Assembly (NCBI GenBank): GCA_902612235.1
Contig: CACMCJ010000002.1
Coordinates: 62,001 to 126,000 of the forward strand
Direction: 5' to 3'
DNA: 64,000 bases
DNA from: an uncultured Pelagibacteraceae bacterium
Lineage (GTDB): Bacteria; Pseudomonadota; Alphaproteobacteria; Pelagibacterales; Pelagibacteraceae
In this document: positions 1 through 10,237 of the stretch, in pieces
Position numbering within the stretch: the first letter of the stretch is position 1
Layout of the letters: each line of letters opens with the position of its first letter
Notes under the pieces: model-generated
Told to the model about the DNA's origin: nothing
Database searches by the model: none
What the model saw: only the letters and a program-made list of their open reading frames with translations
Translations under genes and position numbers: made by a program

Positions 1-2
1 TG

Positions 3-155
3 GGATTGCTGATGTTAACAGAAACACTTTTTGCTCCAGTATGGGTATGGTTATTTCTCAATGAAATACCACCTTATAGTGTTTTAATTGGAGGATTTAT
101 AATTATTTTAGCAATAATCATTAACAGCTTTGATAAAAACAAACTTAAAGTTTAA
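3..155 (+). CDS. EamA/DMT-family transporter, C-terminal fragment (gene starts before window)
   Basis: Open frame from the window edge reads GLLMLTETLFAPVWVWLFLNEIPPYSVLIGGFIIILAIIINSFDKNKLKV*, typical of the EamA C-terminal repeat. Confidence 0.75.
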   Translation, partial: GLLMLTETLFAPVWVWLFLNEIPPYSVLIGGFIIILAIIINSFDKNKLKV

Positions 156-164
156 AATACATTT

Positions 165-872
165 GTGTCATTAAAAAAAATTTTTTTAAAAACAAATTTC
201 TCTTATAAAGTTTATCTTTATTATAATTTATATTTTAAACATAAAGCTTTCATTAATAGGCCCTATTACTCTCAGTGGGGTGAAGATTTATCAATTAAAG
301 AGTTTTTTCAAGAAAAAAAAAGTGGTATTTATTTTGACGTAGGTTGTTTTCATCCTTTCATGTATAGCAATACTTGTTTACTATTTAAGAAGGGTTGGCA
401 TGGAGTAAATATTGATATAAATCCGACCTCAATTGATTTGTTTAAAATTGCAAGGCCTAATGATTTTAATTTATGTACTACTATCAATGAGGAAAAAAAA
501 GAATTCAAGATGTATTATGATCATGCCTTTAGCCCTGTAAATACCTTAGACTATTCATATTATAATAATTTTAAAAATAAATATTTTAAAGAAGGCACAT
601 TTAAAACTGTTAAATCTAAATCTATAGAAGACATTTTAAAGCTTACAGAAATAAAACGTGTTGATTTCTTAAATATTGATGTGGAAGGTATGGATTTGAA
701 AATATTACAACAATTAATTCCGAGTAAGTTCAAGCCTGAATTAATTTCTATCGAAACACATAATGTGGATGGATCAAAAACCAACGATTGCGACAAAATA
801 TATGAATTTTTGAAAAATCATAAATTTGAAATATATAAAAAAGTTGGGCCATCAACGCTTTTTATGATTTAA
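165..872 (+). CDS. FkbM-family SAM-dependent methyltransferase (GTG start)
   Basis: YFDVGCFHP...NIDINP...FLNIDVEGMDLKIL motifs of FkbM methyltransferases. Confidence 0.8.
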   Translation: MSLKKIFLKTNFSYKVYLYYNLYFKHKAFINRPYYSQWGEDLSIKEFFQEKKSGIYFDVGCFHPFMYSNTCLLFKKGWHGVNIDINPTSIDLFKIARPNDFNLCTTINEEKKEFKMYYDHAFSPVNTLDYSYYNNFKNKYFKEGTFKTVKSKSIEDILKLTEIKRVDFLNIDVEGMDLKILQQLIPSKFKPELISIETHNVDGSKTNDCDKIYEFLKNHKFEIYKKVGPSTLFMI

Positions 873-940
873 TTTATTTCTACTTTTAAGGGTATTTATT
901 TAAGATTGACTTTTTTACTCTTTTATAAGAGAATCTCTTT

Positions 941-1015
941 GTAACGGGAGAGACCAATAAAATTGGCGCCGAAGGAGCAAATACCCTAAAAACTCTCAGG
1001 CAAAAGGACCGTTAC
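941..1015 (+). promoter_or_regulatory. Glycine riboswitch, aptamer 1
   Basis: P1 stem GTAACGG(941-947)/CCGTTAC(1009-1015) with glycine aptamer core GGGAGAGACC...GGCGCCGAAGGAGCAA...AACTCTCAGGCAAAAGGACC. Confidence 0.93.
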
Positions 1016-1020
1016 AGTAA

Positions 1021-1088
1021 TAACTCTGGAAAGAAGGCAATTGCCTCACCGAAGGATTAAATCTCTCAGGTAAAAAGACAGACAGGGA
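1021..1088 (+). promoter_or_regulatory. Glycine riboswitch, aptamer 2
   Basis: CTCTGGAAAG...CACCGAAGGATTAAATCTCTCAGGTAAAAAGACAGACAGGG directly after aptamer 1 and upstream of gcvT. Confidence 0.92.
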
Positions 1089-1104
1089 TGAAATTAGAGT
1101 TATT

Positions 1105-2199
1105 ATGGAAACACAAAAAACCGCCCTGTATCAATTGCACAAAAATCTTGGAGCAAAATTTGTACCATTTGCAGGTTACGAAATGCCAATTCAATATAAA
1201 GATGGCATTGTTAAAGAGCATATTTCAACAAGAACTCACGCAGGTTTTTTTGACGTTTCTCATATGGGACAATTATTCTTAGAAGGTGATGAAACTTTGA
1301 CGGAGGCACTTGAAAAAATAATTCCTTCTGATTTAAAAACATTGAAAATTAATCATTCAAAATATTCTTTTTTACTCAATAAAGATGGAGGTATTATTGA
1401 TGATTTGATAATAACAAAAACTAAAAAAGGATTTTCCATAATTTTAAATGCTGCCTGTAAAGATAATGATGTAAAACAAATCATACAATTTTTAGAAAAA
1501 AACCATAAATATCTTTTAACTAATGACTTATCCTTAATAGCTTTACAAGGTCCTAAAGCTGTTCAAATACTTGAGAGACTTTTACCTGGAGTTTCAAATT
1601 TAAAGTTTATGACAGGAAATAATTTTATATATGATTCAGAAAATTTATATATTACAAGATCAGGTTATACAGGTGAAGATGGTTTTGAAATTTCTATTCC
1701 AAATAAAAAAGTTGAAAAGCTAGTAAATTTTTTAATTTCAAATGATGTTAAACCAGTTGGTCTAGGAGCTAGAGATACGCTTAGGTTAGAGGCTGGTCTA
1801 TGTTTATATGGTCATGAATTAAATGAAAAAATAAACCCAGTTGAAGCAAATCTAAAATGGGCTATAGCAAAAAAAAGGAAAGAGGACGGTGGTTTCAATG
1901 GCTGGAGCAAAATAAAAAATTTATTAACTAAGGGGAGTGAGAAAATAAGAGTTGGTATCAAGCCTGAAGGAAAGGTAATAGCAAGAGAAAATACAAAGAT
2001 TTTTTCTTCTGATGACCTTGAAATAGGATTTGTTACTAGTGGAACTTTTGGACCAAGTGTAAACGCACCAGTGGCAATGGGATATCTCAAATCCGAATTC
2101 TCCAAAATTGGAACATCAATAAAACTTGAAATAAGGGGAAAAAAATACGGAGGTAAAGTTTCAGAGCTTCCATTTTATAAAAAAAGTTATGTTAAATAA
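1105..2199 (+). CDS. gcvT: Glycine cleavage system aminomethyltransferase (T protein)
   Basis: GcvT motifs HAGFFDVSHMGQ, SGYTGEDGFEI, GLGARDTLRLEAG; followed by gcvH and gcvP. Confidence 0.97.
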   Translation: METQKTALYQLHKNLGAKFVPFAGYEMPIQYKDGIVKEHISTRTHAGFFDVSHMGQLFLEGDETLTEALEKIIPSDLKTLKINHSKYSFLLNKDGGIIDDLIITKTKKGFSIILNAACKDNDVKQIIQFLEKNHKYLLTNDLSLIALQGPKAVQILERLLPGVSNLKFMTGNNFIYDSENLYITRSGYTGEDGFEISIPNKKVEKLVNFLISNDVKPVGLGARDTLRLEAGLCLYGHELNEKINPVEANLKWAIAKKRKEDGGFNGWSKIKNLLTKGSEKIRVGIKPEGKVIARENTKIFSSDDLEIGFVTSGTFGPSVNAPVAMGYLKSEFSKIGTSIKLEIRGKKYGGKVSELPFYKKSYVK

Positions 2200-2213
2200 A
2201 AGAGGGGTAAAAT

Positions 2214-2594
2214 ATGAGTGAAAAAAAGTTTTCAGAAAAACATGAATGGGTTTCGCTAGAAGGTGAAGTCGCTACAGTAGGTATTACAAAACACGCTACT
2301 GAATTGCTTGGAGATATAGTTTTTGTGGAAGTGCCTGATACAGGGAAGTCAGTAGAGAAAGAAGGTCAAGCAGCGGTTGTTGAGTCAACTAAAGCAGCAA
2401 GTGATGTTTACTCACCAATCTCAGGAGAAATTACTGAAGGAAACAAAGCTATAGTTGATGATCCAAGTAGCGTTAATAATGATCCTGAGGGAGCAAGTTG
2501 GTTTTTTAAATTAAAATTTAAGGATAAATCAGAGTTTGACTCATTAATGTCGAAAGATGAATACGATAAATTTTGTAAGGAGAATCCAAATTAA
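2214..2594 (+). CDS. gcvH: Glycine cleavage system H protein
   Basis: Lipoyl domain [19 protein letters not shown]; operon position. Confidence 0.97.
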   Translation: MSEKKFSEKHEWVSLEGEVATVGITKHATELLGDIVFVEVPDTGKSVEKEGQAAVVESTKAASDVYSPISGEITEGNKAIVDDPSSVNNDPEGASWFFKLKFKDKSEFDSLMSKDEYDKFCKENPN

Positions 2595-5462
2595 ATGATT
2601 GACGATAATTCAAAAGAATTCATAAAAAGGCACATTGGGCCTTCATATGATGAGCAGTCAAAAATGCTTCAACACGTTGGATATAATTCACTTGAAGATT
2701 TAATGAAAAATACTGTTCCAGAAAAAATTTTATTAAAAAATGATCTTAATATAGATGAGCCATTGTCTGAAAATGATGCTTTAAAAAAATTAAAATCTAT
2801 ATCTAAAAAAAACAAAATTTTTAGAAACTTTATTGGCATGGGATACTATAATTCTATTACTCCAAATGTAATCTTGAGAAATATCTTAGAAAACCCAGGC
2901 TGGTATACTTCTTATACACCTTACCAACCTGAAGTAGCTCAAGGGCGTCTTGAAATGCTTTTAAATTTTCAACAAACAATAATTGATCTTACAGGAATGG
3001 ATATTGCTAACGCTTCTTTACTTGACGAAGCAACTGCTACAGCAGAAGCAGTCGGTTTATCTCAAAGATTAGATAAAACAAACGCAAAAACTATATTTAT
3101 TTCAAATAATTGCAACCCACAGACAATTGATCTTATTAAAACTCGTACAAAGCCTTTTGGATTAGAACTTATTATTGGTGATGAAAAAAAGGAGTTATCA
3201 AAGATTAATCAAGATATAATTTGTGGGGTTTTAGCTTATCCTGGTACTCTTGGTGAAATAATAGATCCAAGCGAAAGCATAAGTCAAATTCATAAAAAAA
3301 ATGGAAAAGCAATTTTAATATGTGATTTATTATCTTTAGCTAGGTTAAAAACTCCTGCAGAACTTGGCGCTGATATAGCTGTAGGTAGTGCTCAAAGGTT
3401 TGGGATTCCTATGGGCTATGGTGGGCCACATGCAGCGTTTTTTGCAACTAAAGAAGAATTTAAAAGATCAATGCCGGGTAGAATTATAGGTGTATCAAAA
3501 GACAGACATGGAAAAAAAGCATACAGACTTTCTTTACAAACAAGGGAACAACATATCAGACGAGATAAAGCTACTAGCAACATATGCACGGCTCAAGCAT
3601 TGTTAGCAATAATATCTGCAGCTTATGCTATTTATCATGGGCCTGATGGGATACTTAAAATAGCCAATAGAACTTCTAAATTAGCAAAATTATTTGCTGA
3701 TGAAATTAAAAAAAGTGGTTACCAAATTTTATCAGATCATTTTTTTGACACAGTAACCATTAAGACAAACGATAAGACAAAATCTATTTATCAAAAGGCC
3801 TTAAATGAAAATATTAATTTAAGAAAAGTTGATGATAAATATATATCGGTAGCATTTGATGAAGCAAAAAAACTAAATGATGTAAATATATTATTAAAAA
3901 TATTTGGAGTTTCTAGAATAATTAATCAAGATGTTAAAGTTGAGCTTAATAATCTTCCTAAAAATATCTTAAGAACATCGAAATATCTAACTCATCCTGT
4001 TTTCAATAAATATCATTCAGAAACAGAGATGCTGAGGTATTTAAAAAAACTTGAGGATTGTGATATAGCGCTTAATCGATCTATGATTGCTCTAGGTTCT
4101 TGCACTATGAAACTTAATGCAACAGCAGAGTTAATGCCTATTACTTGGAAAGAATTTTCTTTGCCTCATCCATTTGTACCAACAGACCAAATGGAAGGGT
4201 ATAAAATTTTATTTAATGACCTAATAAATGATTTAAAAGAAATTACAGGATATGACGCAGTTTCTTTACAACCAAATTCCGGTGCTCAAGGTGAGTACGC
4301 TGGGTTAATGACAATAAGAAAATTTCACGAAAGTAACGGCCAAGGTATTAGAGATGTTTGTTTAATTCCAAACTCAGCGCACGGAACAAATCCAGCAAGC
4401 GCTCAAATGAGTGGGATGAAAGTGGTTGTTGTAAACTGTGATGAAGAAGGTAACGTGGACCTTGAAGATTTGAAAAACAAAGCAGAAAAATATTCAAAAA
4501 ATTTAGCCGCTTTAATGGTTACTTACCCTTCCACTCATGGAGTATTCGAAGAAAAAATTATTGAAATTTGCGATGTAATTCACAAACATGGTGGCCAGGT
4601 ATATATGGATGGAGCAAATTTAAATGCTCTAGTTGGCATCGCAAAACCAGGAAAATTTGGGCCAGATGTCTGTCATATTAATTTACACAAAACATTTTGC
4701 ATACCACATGGCGGTGGAGGACCAGGAATGGGGCCAATTGCGTGCGCAAAACATTTAACTGATTTTCTTCCAACTCATGAAATAATAAAAGATGCAGGAC
4801 CAAAAAACGGAATGGGGGCTGTTTCGGCTGCACCGTGGGGAAGTTCAAGCATTTTACCTATATCTTGGATGTATATAAAGATGATGGGGGCTGAGGGTTT
4901 AAAAAAAGCTTCACAAATTTCAATTTTAAACGCAAATTATATTTCAAAGAAATTATCCAAAGATTACAAAGTTTTATATACTGGTAAAAACGGAAATGTA
5001 GCTCATGAGTGCATAATAGATATTAGACCTATTAAAGCTAGTTCAGGAATTTCAGAAGAGGATTTAGCTAAAAGGTTAATCGATTTTGGTTATCATGCCC
5101 CAACTATGTCTTGGCCGGTTGCAGGAACAATAATGATAGAGCCCACAGAAAGTGAAAATTTAGAAGAAATAGATAAGTTTTGTAATGCATTAATTAAAAT
5201 AAAAAAAGAAATTGATTTAGTAGAGTCATCAAAGTTTGATAAAATTGATAATCCATTAAAAAATGCTCCCCACACTTACATTGAATTAGCTTCAAATGAC
5301 TGGAGTCATAAATATACGCGAGAAGAAGCGGCTTTTCCAACCGAGTTTGTAAAAAATAATAAATATTGGCCACCGGTTGCAAGAGTTGACAATGTTTATG
5401 GAGATAGAAATCTTGTATGTTCTTGCCCATCTATGGATGAATATAAAGATGAAGCTGCTTAA
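2595..5462 (+). CDS. gcvP: Glycine dehydrogenase (decarboxylating), P protein
   Basis: 955 aa full-length GcvP; PLP motif HINLHKTFCIPHGGGGPGMGPI. Confidence 0.97.
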   Translation: MIDDNSKEFIKRHIGPSYDEQSKMLQHVGYNSLEDLMKNTVPEKILLKNDLNIDEPLSENDALKKLKSISKKNKIFRNFIGMGYYNSITPNVILRNILENPGWYTSYTPYQPEVAQGRLEMLLNFQQTIIDLTGMDIANASLLDEATATAEAVGLSQRLDKTNAKTIFISNNCNPQTIDLIKTRTKPFGLELIIGDEKKELSKINQDIICGVLAYPGTLGEIIDPSESISQIHKKNGKAILICDLLSLARLKTPAELGADIAVGSAQRFGIPMGYGGPHAAFFATKEEFKRSMPGRIIGVSKDRHGKKAYRLSLQTREQHIRRDKATSNICTAQALLAIISAAYAIYHGPDGILKIANRTSKLAKLFADEIKKSGYQILSDHFFDTVTIKTNDKTKSIYQKALNENINLRKVDDKYISVAFDEAKKLNDVNILLKIFGVSRIINQDVKVELNNLPKNILRTSKYLTHPVFNKYHSETEMLRYLKKLEDCDIALNRSMIALGSCTMKLNATAELMPITWKEFSLPHPFVPTDQMEGYKILFNDLINDLKEITGYDAVSLQPNSGAQGEYAGLMTIRKFHESNGQGIRDVCLIPNSAHGTNPASAQMSGMKVVVVNCDEEGNVDLEDLKNKAEKYSKNLAALMVTYPSTHGVFEEKIIEICDVIHKHGGQVYMDGANLNALVGIAKPGKFGPDVCHINLHKTFCIPHGGGGPGMGPIACAKHLTDFLPTHEIIKDAGPKNGMGAVSAAPWGSSSILPISWMYIKMMGAEGLKKASQISILNANYISKKLSKDYKVLYTGKNGNVAHECIIDIRPIKASSGISEEDLAKRLIDFGYHAPTMSWPVAGTIMIEPTESENLEEIDKFCNALIKIKKEIDLVESSKFDKIDNPLKNAPHTYIELASNDWSHKYTREEAAFPTEFVKNNKYWPPVARVDNVYGDRNLVCSCPSMDEYKDEAA

Positions 5463-5465
5463 TAA

Positions 5466-6692
5466 ATGAAAATAGCAGTAATTGGCTCTGGAATATCCGG
5501 ACTTTCTTCTGCATACTTTTTGTCAAAAAAATTTAAAGTTGATTTATATGAGAAAGCTGACCATTTTGGTGGACATTCTTTTACTTATGATATTAAAGAA
5601 AGTGATAAAATTGTACCCGTTGATCTAGGTTTTATTGTTTTTAATGAAGTAACTTACCCAAATCTAGTTAAATTTTTTAAAGATCTAAATGTTCCATATG
5701 AAAAAAGTGATATGTCTTTCTCTGTTTCAATTAAAAATACTGACATAGAATATAGTGGAAGTGGTATTAGTGGAATTTTTTCAAATAGAATTAATTTAGT
5801 AAATTTTAAATTTTTAATAATGATTAAAGAGATAATATCATTTTACAAAACTGCACCAAAAATACTTAAAAATAAGATAACAGAGCAAACTTTAGGGGAT
5901 TTTTTAAATAAAAAAAAACTTTCAGAATATTTTATAGAGTATCATATAATACCTATGGTTGCAGCTATATGGTCTATGCCGTTTGATAAAGCAAAAAAAA
6001 TGCCAATAAAATTTTTTTTAAACTTTTTTATTAATCACGGGTTATTTAAATTAAAAAATAGACCACAGTGGTATACAGTTACAAATAGAAGTAGAGCTTA
6101 TGTTAAAAAAGTTACTGATAAAATCAGCGGTGAAATATTTAAAAATTATAAAGTTAGCAAAATAATTAGAAGTGATGATAATATTCGAATTATGATCGGA
6201 AATGAGTTCATTGATTATGATCAAGTTATTTTAGCTTCACATGCTGATGAAAGTTTAAACATGCTGGAAAAACCAACCGCACAGGAAAAAAATATCTTAG
6301 GAAAATTCAAGTATGTTAAAAATGAAGCTATTTTACATACTGATGAAAGTCTAATGCCTCAAAAAAAAAGAGCATGGTCTAGCTGGAACTCTATTTCAGT
6401 CGAGAAAAGAACATGTATAACTTATTGGTTAAATAAACTTCAAAATTTAAAAACATCTAAAAACTATTTTTTAACATTAAATCCTATACATGATGTACAA
6501 GATAACCTAATTATAAAAAAAATAAATTTTTCCCATCCGTATTTAAACGCTGAGAATACGATTATTCAAAAAGATTTACACTTGATTCAGGGTAAAAAAA
6601 GGACCTGGTTTTGTGGAAGTTATTTTGGTTACGGTTTCCATGAAGATGGATTAAAATCATCAATTGAATTAGTAAATAATTTTCAAATTTAA
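5466..6692 (+). CDS. FAD/NAD(P)-binding flavin amine oxidase-like protein
   Basis: N-terminal MKIAVIGSGISGLSSAYFLSKKFKVDLYEKADHFGGHS; clustered with DUF1365 and cfa. Confidence 0.88.
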   Translation: MKIAVIGSGISGLSSAYFLSKKFKVDLYEKADHFGGHSFTYDIKESDKIVPVDLGFIVFNEVTYPNLVKFFKDLNVPYEKSDMSFSVSIKNTDIEYSGSGISGIFSNRINLVNFKFLIMIKEIISFYKTAPKILKNKITEQTLGDFLNKKKLSEYFIEYHIIPMVAAIWSMPFDKAKKMPIKFFLNFFINHGLFKLKNRPQWYTVTNRSRAYVKKVTDKISGEIFKNYKVSKIIRSDDNIRIMIGNEFIDYDQVILASHADESLNMLEKPTAQEKNILGKFKYVKNEAILHTDESLMPQKKRAWSSWNSISVEKRTCITYWLNKLQNLKTSKNYFLTLNPIHDVQDNLIIKKINFSHPYLNAENTIIQKDLHLIQGKKRTWFCGSYFGYGFHEDGLKSSIELVNNFQI

Positions 6693-7453
6693 TGAACTCT
6701 TGCATATATAATGGAGAAGTTACTCATACAAGATTTAAGCCTGTTAGGCATTTTCTAAAATATAAAACTTTTTCACTTTTAATCGATTTAGATGAAATTA
6801 ATTTTTTGGACAAATCAATAGGTATTTTTTCACATAATAAGTTTAATATTTTTAGCTTTTATGACAAAGATCATGGAGATCGAGATGGAGGTAGTTTGAA
6901 GAATTGGGTAATTTCAAATCTAAAAAAATTCCAGATAAAAGAAAATATAACAAACATTAAAGTGCTTTGTTATCCCAGAATACTCGGGTACGTTTTTAAT
7001 CCTTTGAGCATTTTTTATTGCTATGAAGAAGATAAATTAGTAGCAATTTTTTATGAAGTAAAAAATACTTTCAATGAACAGCATACGTATATTTTTAAAA
7101 TCAAGAACAACGAGCAAATTATTCAAAAATGTAGAAAAAAGTTTTATGTATCTCCGTTTATGGATATGAAAACTTTTTATAACTTTAAATTATCAAATCC
7201 AAATGACAAGCTATCAGTTTTTATAAAACAAACAGATGCCAATGGAACAATTTTAACTGCAACTCAAACGGGAGATAAAAAAGAATTTAGTTTTAAACAG
7301 TTAGCAATTAATTTTTTAAAGTATCCATTAATGACGATAAAAATTATTAGTTCGATACATTATGAAGCATTACTATTATGGAAAAAAGGGGCAAAATATA
7401 GACCTAGAGATAAAAAAATTATAAATAATATTAGTTATGAAAAGAATTTATGA
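6692..7453 (+). CDS. DUF1365 family protein
   Basis: YNGEVTHTRFKPVRHFLKYKTF... and YPRILGYVFNPLSIFYCY motifs typical of DUF1365. Confidence 0.88.
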   Translation: MNSCIYNGEVTHTRFKPVRHFLKYKTFSLLIDLDEINFLDKSIGIFSHNKFNIFSFYDKDHGDRDGGSLKNWVISNLKKFQIKENITNIKVLCYPRILGYVFNPLSIFYCYEEDKLVAIFYEVKNTFNEQHTYIFKIKNNEQIIQKCRKKFYVSPFMDMKTFYNFKLSNPNDKLSVFIKQTDANGTILTATQTGDKKEFSFKQLAINFLKYPLMTIKIISSIHYEALLLWKKGAKYRPRDKKIINNISYEKNL

Positions 7454-8631
7454 GTTTAACTAAAATAGCAGAAAAATTTGTCATTAATAAATTAAAAATT
7501 ATTAAAAATGGCAACTTAGAACTGATCAATTATGACGGGCAAGTATTTCAATTTGGTGATTTATCTAGTGCACTGAGTGCAGATATTAAAGTAGATAATC
7601 CAAAATTTTATTTGAATATTATTTTAGGTGGGAGCTCTGCACTGGGCGAGGCACATATGAATAAGGATTTTTACTCAAAAAATTTAACTAATCTAATTGA
7701 ATTAGCTGCAAGAAATATAAATCTGGTATATAAATTTTCAGGCAGTATAAAACTACAAACAATAAAAAATTTTTTTAAAAGATTATTTTCTTCAAATACT
7801 AAGTCCAAGAGTAAAAAAAATATTTCACAACATTATGATTTAGGAAATGAGTTTTTTTCTATATGGTTAGATAAAACTTTAACATATTCTAGTGCGATAT
7901 TTGGAGATAAAATTAACAATTTAGAAGACGCACAAAAAAATAAATATCAAAAACTTATTAATTTACTAAACTTTAAAAGTGGAGATAGAGTTTTAGAAAT
8001 AGGTTGTGGTTGGGGAGGATTCTCAGAATATCTAGCAAAGAAATATGAAGTACTCGTTGATTGTATAACTATTTCAAAAAAACAATATGAATATTCTAAA
8101 AAGAGAATATTTGAAAAAGGTTTGAATAATAAAGTTAACGTTAAATTTTTAGATTATAGAGATTTAAATAGTAAGTATGACAAAATAGCATCTATAGAAA
8201 TGATAGAAGCTGTAGGTGATAAATATCTAAATGATTATTTTAAAATTATTAAAAATTCTTTAAAACCTAATGGCAAAGCTGCTATTCAAGGCATTATAAT
8301 AAAAGATGATCTGTTTGAACGATATAAAAATAATGAAGATTTTATTCAAAAATTTATTTTTCCAGGTGGTTTTCTACCTTCGTTAGATTTAATTAAGAAT
8401 ATTTCAAAAAATAACCATTTAAAATTAGAAAAAATAAATTCATATTCAAATGACTATGCAATAACACTTTCAACTTGGAGAGATAATTTTTTGAGTACAT
8501 GGGACAAAATTGCACCTCTAGGTTTTGACGATTATTTTAAAAGAATGTGGGAATTTTACCTATCTTACTGTGAGGCTGGATTTAAAGCAAAAAATATAGA
8601 CTTGATTCAATTTTCTATGTCTAATAGATAA
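7450..8631 (+). CDS. cfa: Cyclopropane-fatty-acyl-phospholipid synthase family methyltransferase
   Basis: ISQHYDLGNEFFSIWLDKTLTYSSAIF, VLEIGCGWGGFSEYLA motifs. Confidence 0.9.
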   Translation: MSLTKIAEKFVINKLKIIKNGNLELINYDGQVFQFGDLSSALSADIKVDNPKFYLNIILGGSSALGEAHMNKDFYSKNLTNLIELAARNINLVYKFSGSIKLQTIKNFFKRLFSSNTKSKSKKNISQHYDLGNEFFSIWLDKTLTYSSAIFGDKINNLEDAQKNKYQKLINLLNFKSGDRVLEIGCGWGGFSEYLAKKYEVLVDCITISKKQYEYSKKRIFEKGLNNKVNVKFLDYRDLNSKYDKIASIEMIEAVGDKYLNDYFKIIKNSLKPNGKAAIQGIIIKDDLFERYKNNEDFIQKFIFPGGFLPSLDLIKNISKNNHLKLEKINSYSNDYAITLSTWRDNFLSTWDKIAPLGFDDYFKRMWEFYLSYCEAGFKAKNIDLIQFSMSNR

Positions 8632-8636
8632 TCGCA

Positions 8637-9161
8637 ATGAAAAAGATTTTTGGATTAATACTTTTAATTTTTTTAACTAACTGTGCAAGTAAAATGAAAC
8701 CAACAGATTTTAAAGATCAAAAACCGAGATTAATTATAGAAGATTTTTTATCGGGAAATGTAAAAGCCTGGGGAGTTTTACAAAATAGATCTGGTAAAGT
8801 TTTAAGACAATTTTCAGCTGATCTTAATGGTAATTGGAATGGTAAAGAATTAATACTAGACGAAAAATTTATGTGGTCAGATGGAGAGATTCAATCAAGA
8901 CAGTGGAAAATAAATAAATTAGATGAAAATAATTATACAGGCACAGCAGCTGATGTTGTTGGAACAGCAAAAGGCTATTCTTACGGTCCAGCTTTCAAAT
9001 TTGAATATGTTTTACTTGTTCCAGTCAAAGGTAAAGAGATGAAAATTACTTTTGATGACTGGATTTTCAAACAAGATGACAATATTGCTATAAATAGAGC
9101 TGTGATGAAAAAGTTTGGATTTAAAGTAGCTGAGTTAACTGTAGTGTTTGTAAAAAAATAA
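8637..9161 (+). CDS. DUF3833-family lipoprotein
   Basis: Lipobox LIFLTNCAS; position downstream of the FAD/DUF1365/Cfa genes; FDDWIF... motif. Confidence 0.8.
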   Translation: MKKIFGLILLIFLTNCASKMKPTDFKDQKPRLIIEDFLSGNVKAWGVLQNRSGKVLRQFSADLNGNWNGKELILDEKFMWSDGEIQSRQWKINKLDENNYTGTAADVVGTAKGYSYGPAFKFEYVLLVPVKGKEMKITFDDWIFKQDDNIAINRAVMKKFGFKVAELTVVFVKK

Positions 9162-9181
9162 ACAAAATAATATAATATTAT

Positions 9182-9631
9182 ATGTTAAATAAAATAAAAG
9201 ATTGGATGGTAGAAAGTGCAAATATTATGTTTGATGATTCTAAATCCGACCTTAGAAGCTTGCCAAAGACTGTAAGATTACAAATCTTAATAGTTTTGTC
9301 TTTCATATGGTCAACTGTTTTTAGTCTTTACGTGTTTAGCTTGACTACTTTTATATGGGGATGGGCCGGCGTTGTAATGGCACACATTGGATTAATTATA
9401 GCTGTTTATATAACGTTCAAATTTTTTCATAAAGCGCAAAAAGAACAAAAAAGTGTTTTTGAAACAGGTAATTACAATCCAGCTAAAATTTTTGTAGTTT
9501 TCTTCCTAGTTTTTTTTATATTTATATTTACCAAAGGTGTTGAAGTTCTCACTAAAACTAACTCTTATTCAATAAAGTATGATGGACCTAAAAAAACTAC
9601 CCTTGAAAGAATATTAGAGTTTGTAGATTAA
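9182..9631 (+). CDS. Conserved hypothetical membrane protein
   Basis: 149 aa ORF with three hydrophobic segments; tight spacing to sodB. Confidence 0.7.
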   Translation: MLNKIKDWMVESANIMFDDSKSDLRSLPKTVRLQILIVLSFIWSTVFSLYVFSLTTFIWGWAGVVMAHIGLIIAVYITFKFFHKAQKEQKSVFETGNYNPAKIFVVFFLVFFIFIFTKGVEVLTKTNSYSIKYDGPKKTTLERILEFVD

Positions 9632-9633
9632 AT

Positions 9634-10221
9634 ATGTTTGAACTACCAAAACTTGATTATAAAAAAGACGCTCTTTCACCCATAATGTCAGAGCAAACTC
9701 TTGATTTACATCATGGGAAGCATCATCAAACTTATATTACAAACCTAAATAATTTTATAAAAGATACTGAATTCGAAAATTTAAGTTTAGAAGACATTAT
9801 AAAAAAGACTTCATCAGATAAAAAAAAGTCTGGAATATTTAATAATGCAAGCCAACACTGGAACCACAATCTTTTTTGGAAATGCATGAAGCCCAAAGGA
9901 GGTGGAAAAATTCCGACTAAACTAGAAGAAAGAATAAAAAAAGATTTTGGAAGTTTTGCAAAATTTAAGGAAGAATTTATTAACGCTGGTATAACTCAGT
10001 TTGGTTCAGGATGGTGCTGGCTATCAATTGAAAATGGGAAATTAGTTGTGACTAAAACAGCAAATGCAGAAAATCCACTCATAAATAATATGAAACCTAT
10101 ACTAGGTTGTGATGTCTGGGAGCATTCTTATTATTTAGACTATAAAAATAAAAGACCCGCTTATTTAGAAAATTTTTTTGAGAAGTTAATTAATTGGGAA
10201 TTTGTCGAGTCTAACCTTTAA
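9634..10221 (+). CDS. sodB: Superoxide dismutase (Fe/Mn type)
   Basis: HHGKHHQTYITNLN, NNASQHWNHNLFW, CDVWEHSYYLDYKN motifs. Confidence 0.95.
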   Translation: MFELPKLDYKKDALSPIMSEQTLDLHHGKHHQTYITNLNNFIKDTEFENLSLEDIIKKTSSDKKKSGIFNNASQHWNHNLFWKCMKPKGGGKIPTKLEERIKKDFGSFAKFKEEFINAGITQFGSGWCWLSIENGKLVVTKTANAENPLINNMKPILGCDVWEHSYYLDYKNKRPAYLENFFEKLINWEFVESNL

Positions 10222-10237
10222 ATTTTCGATCTTTATA

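Noticed and set aside
560-796. Antisense ORF inside the FkbM gene, and many similar shadow ORFs (e.g. 1812-2105, 5093-5275, 14836-15042, 15553-15834, 21467-21907, 35021-35335, 48855-49463, 63505-63945)
   Set aside because: They lie wholly or mostly opposite strongly supported genes, lack recognisable domains and look like codon-bias shadows.
165-872. FkbM methyltransferase as part of a surface-polysaccharide island
   Set aside because: It is a single gene between a transporter and the gcv leader; no glycosyltransferase or other island genes follow in the window.
901-935. sigma70 promoter TTGACT/TATAAG upstream of the glycine riboswitch
   Set aside because: Spacer is only about 12 nt, too short for a standard promoter; the real promoter cannot be assigned by eye.
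1088-1282. 64-aa ORF overlapping the gcvT start
   Set aside because: Out of frame with gcvT, which has a clear homologous N-terminus from 1105; the first codon lies at the edge of the riboswitch.
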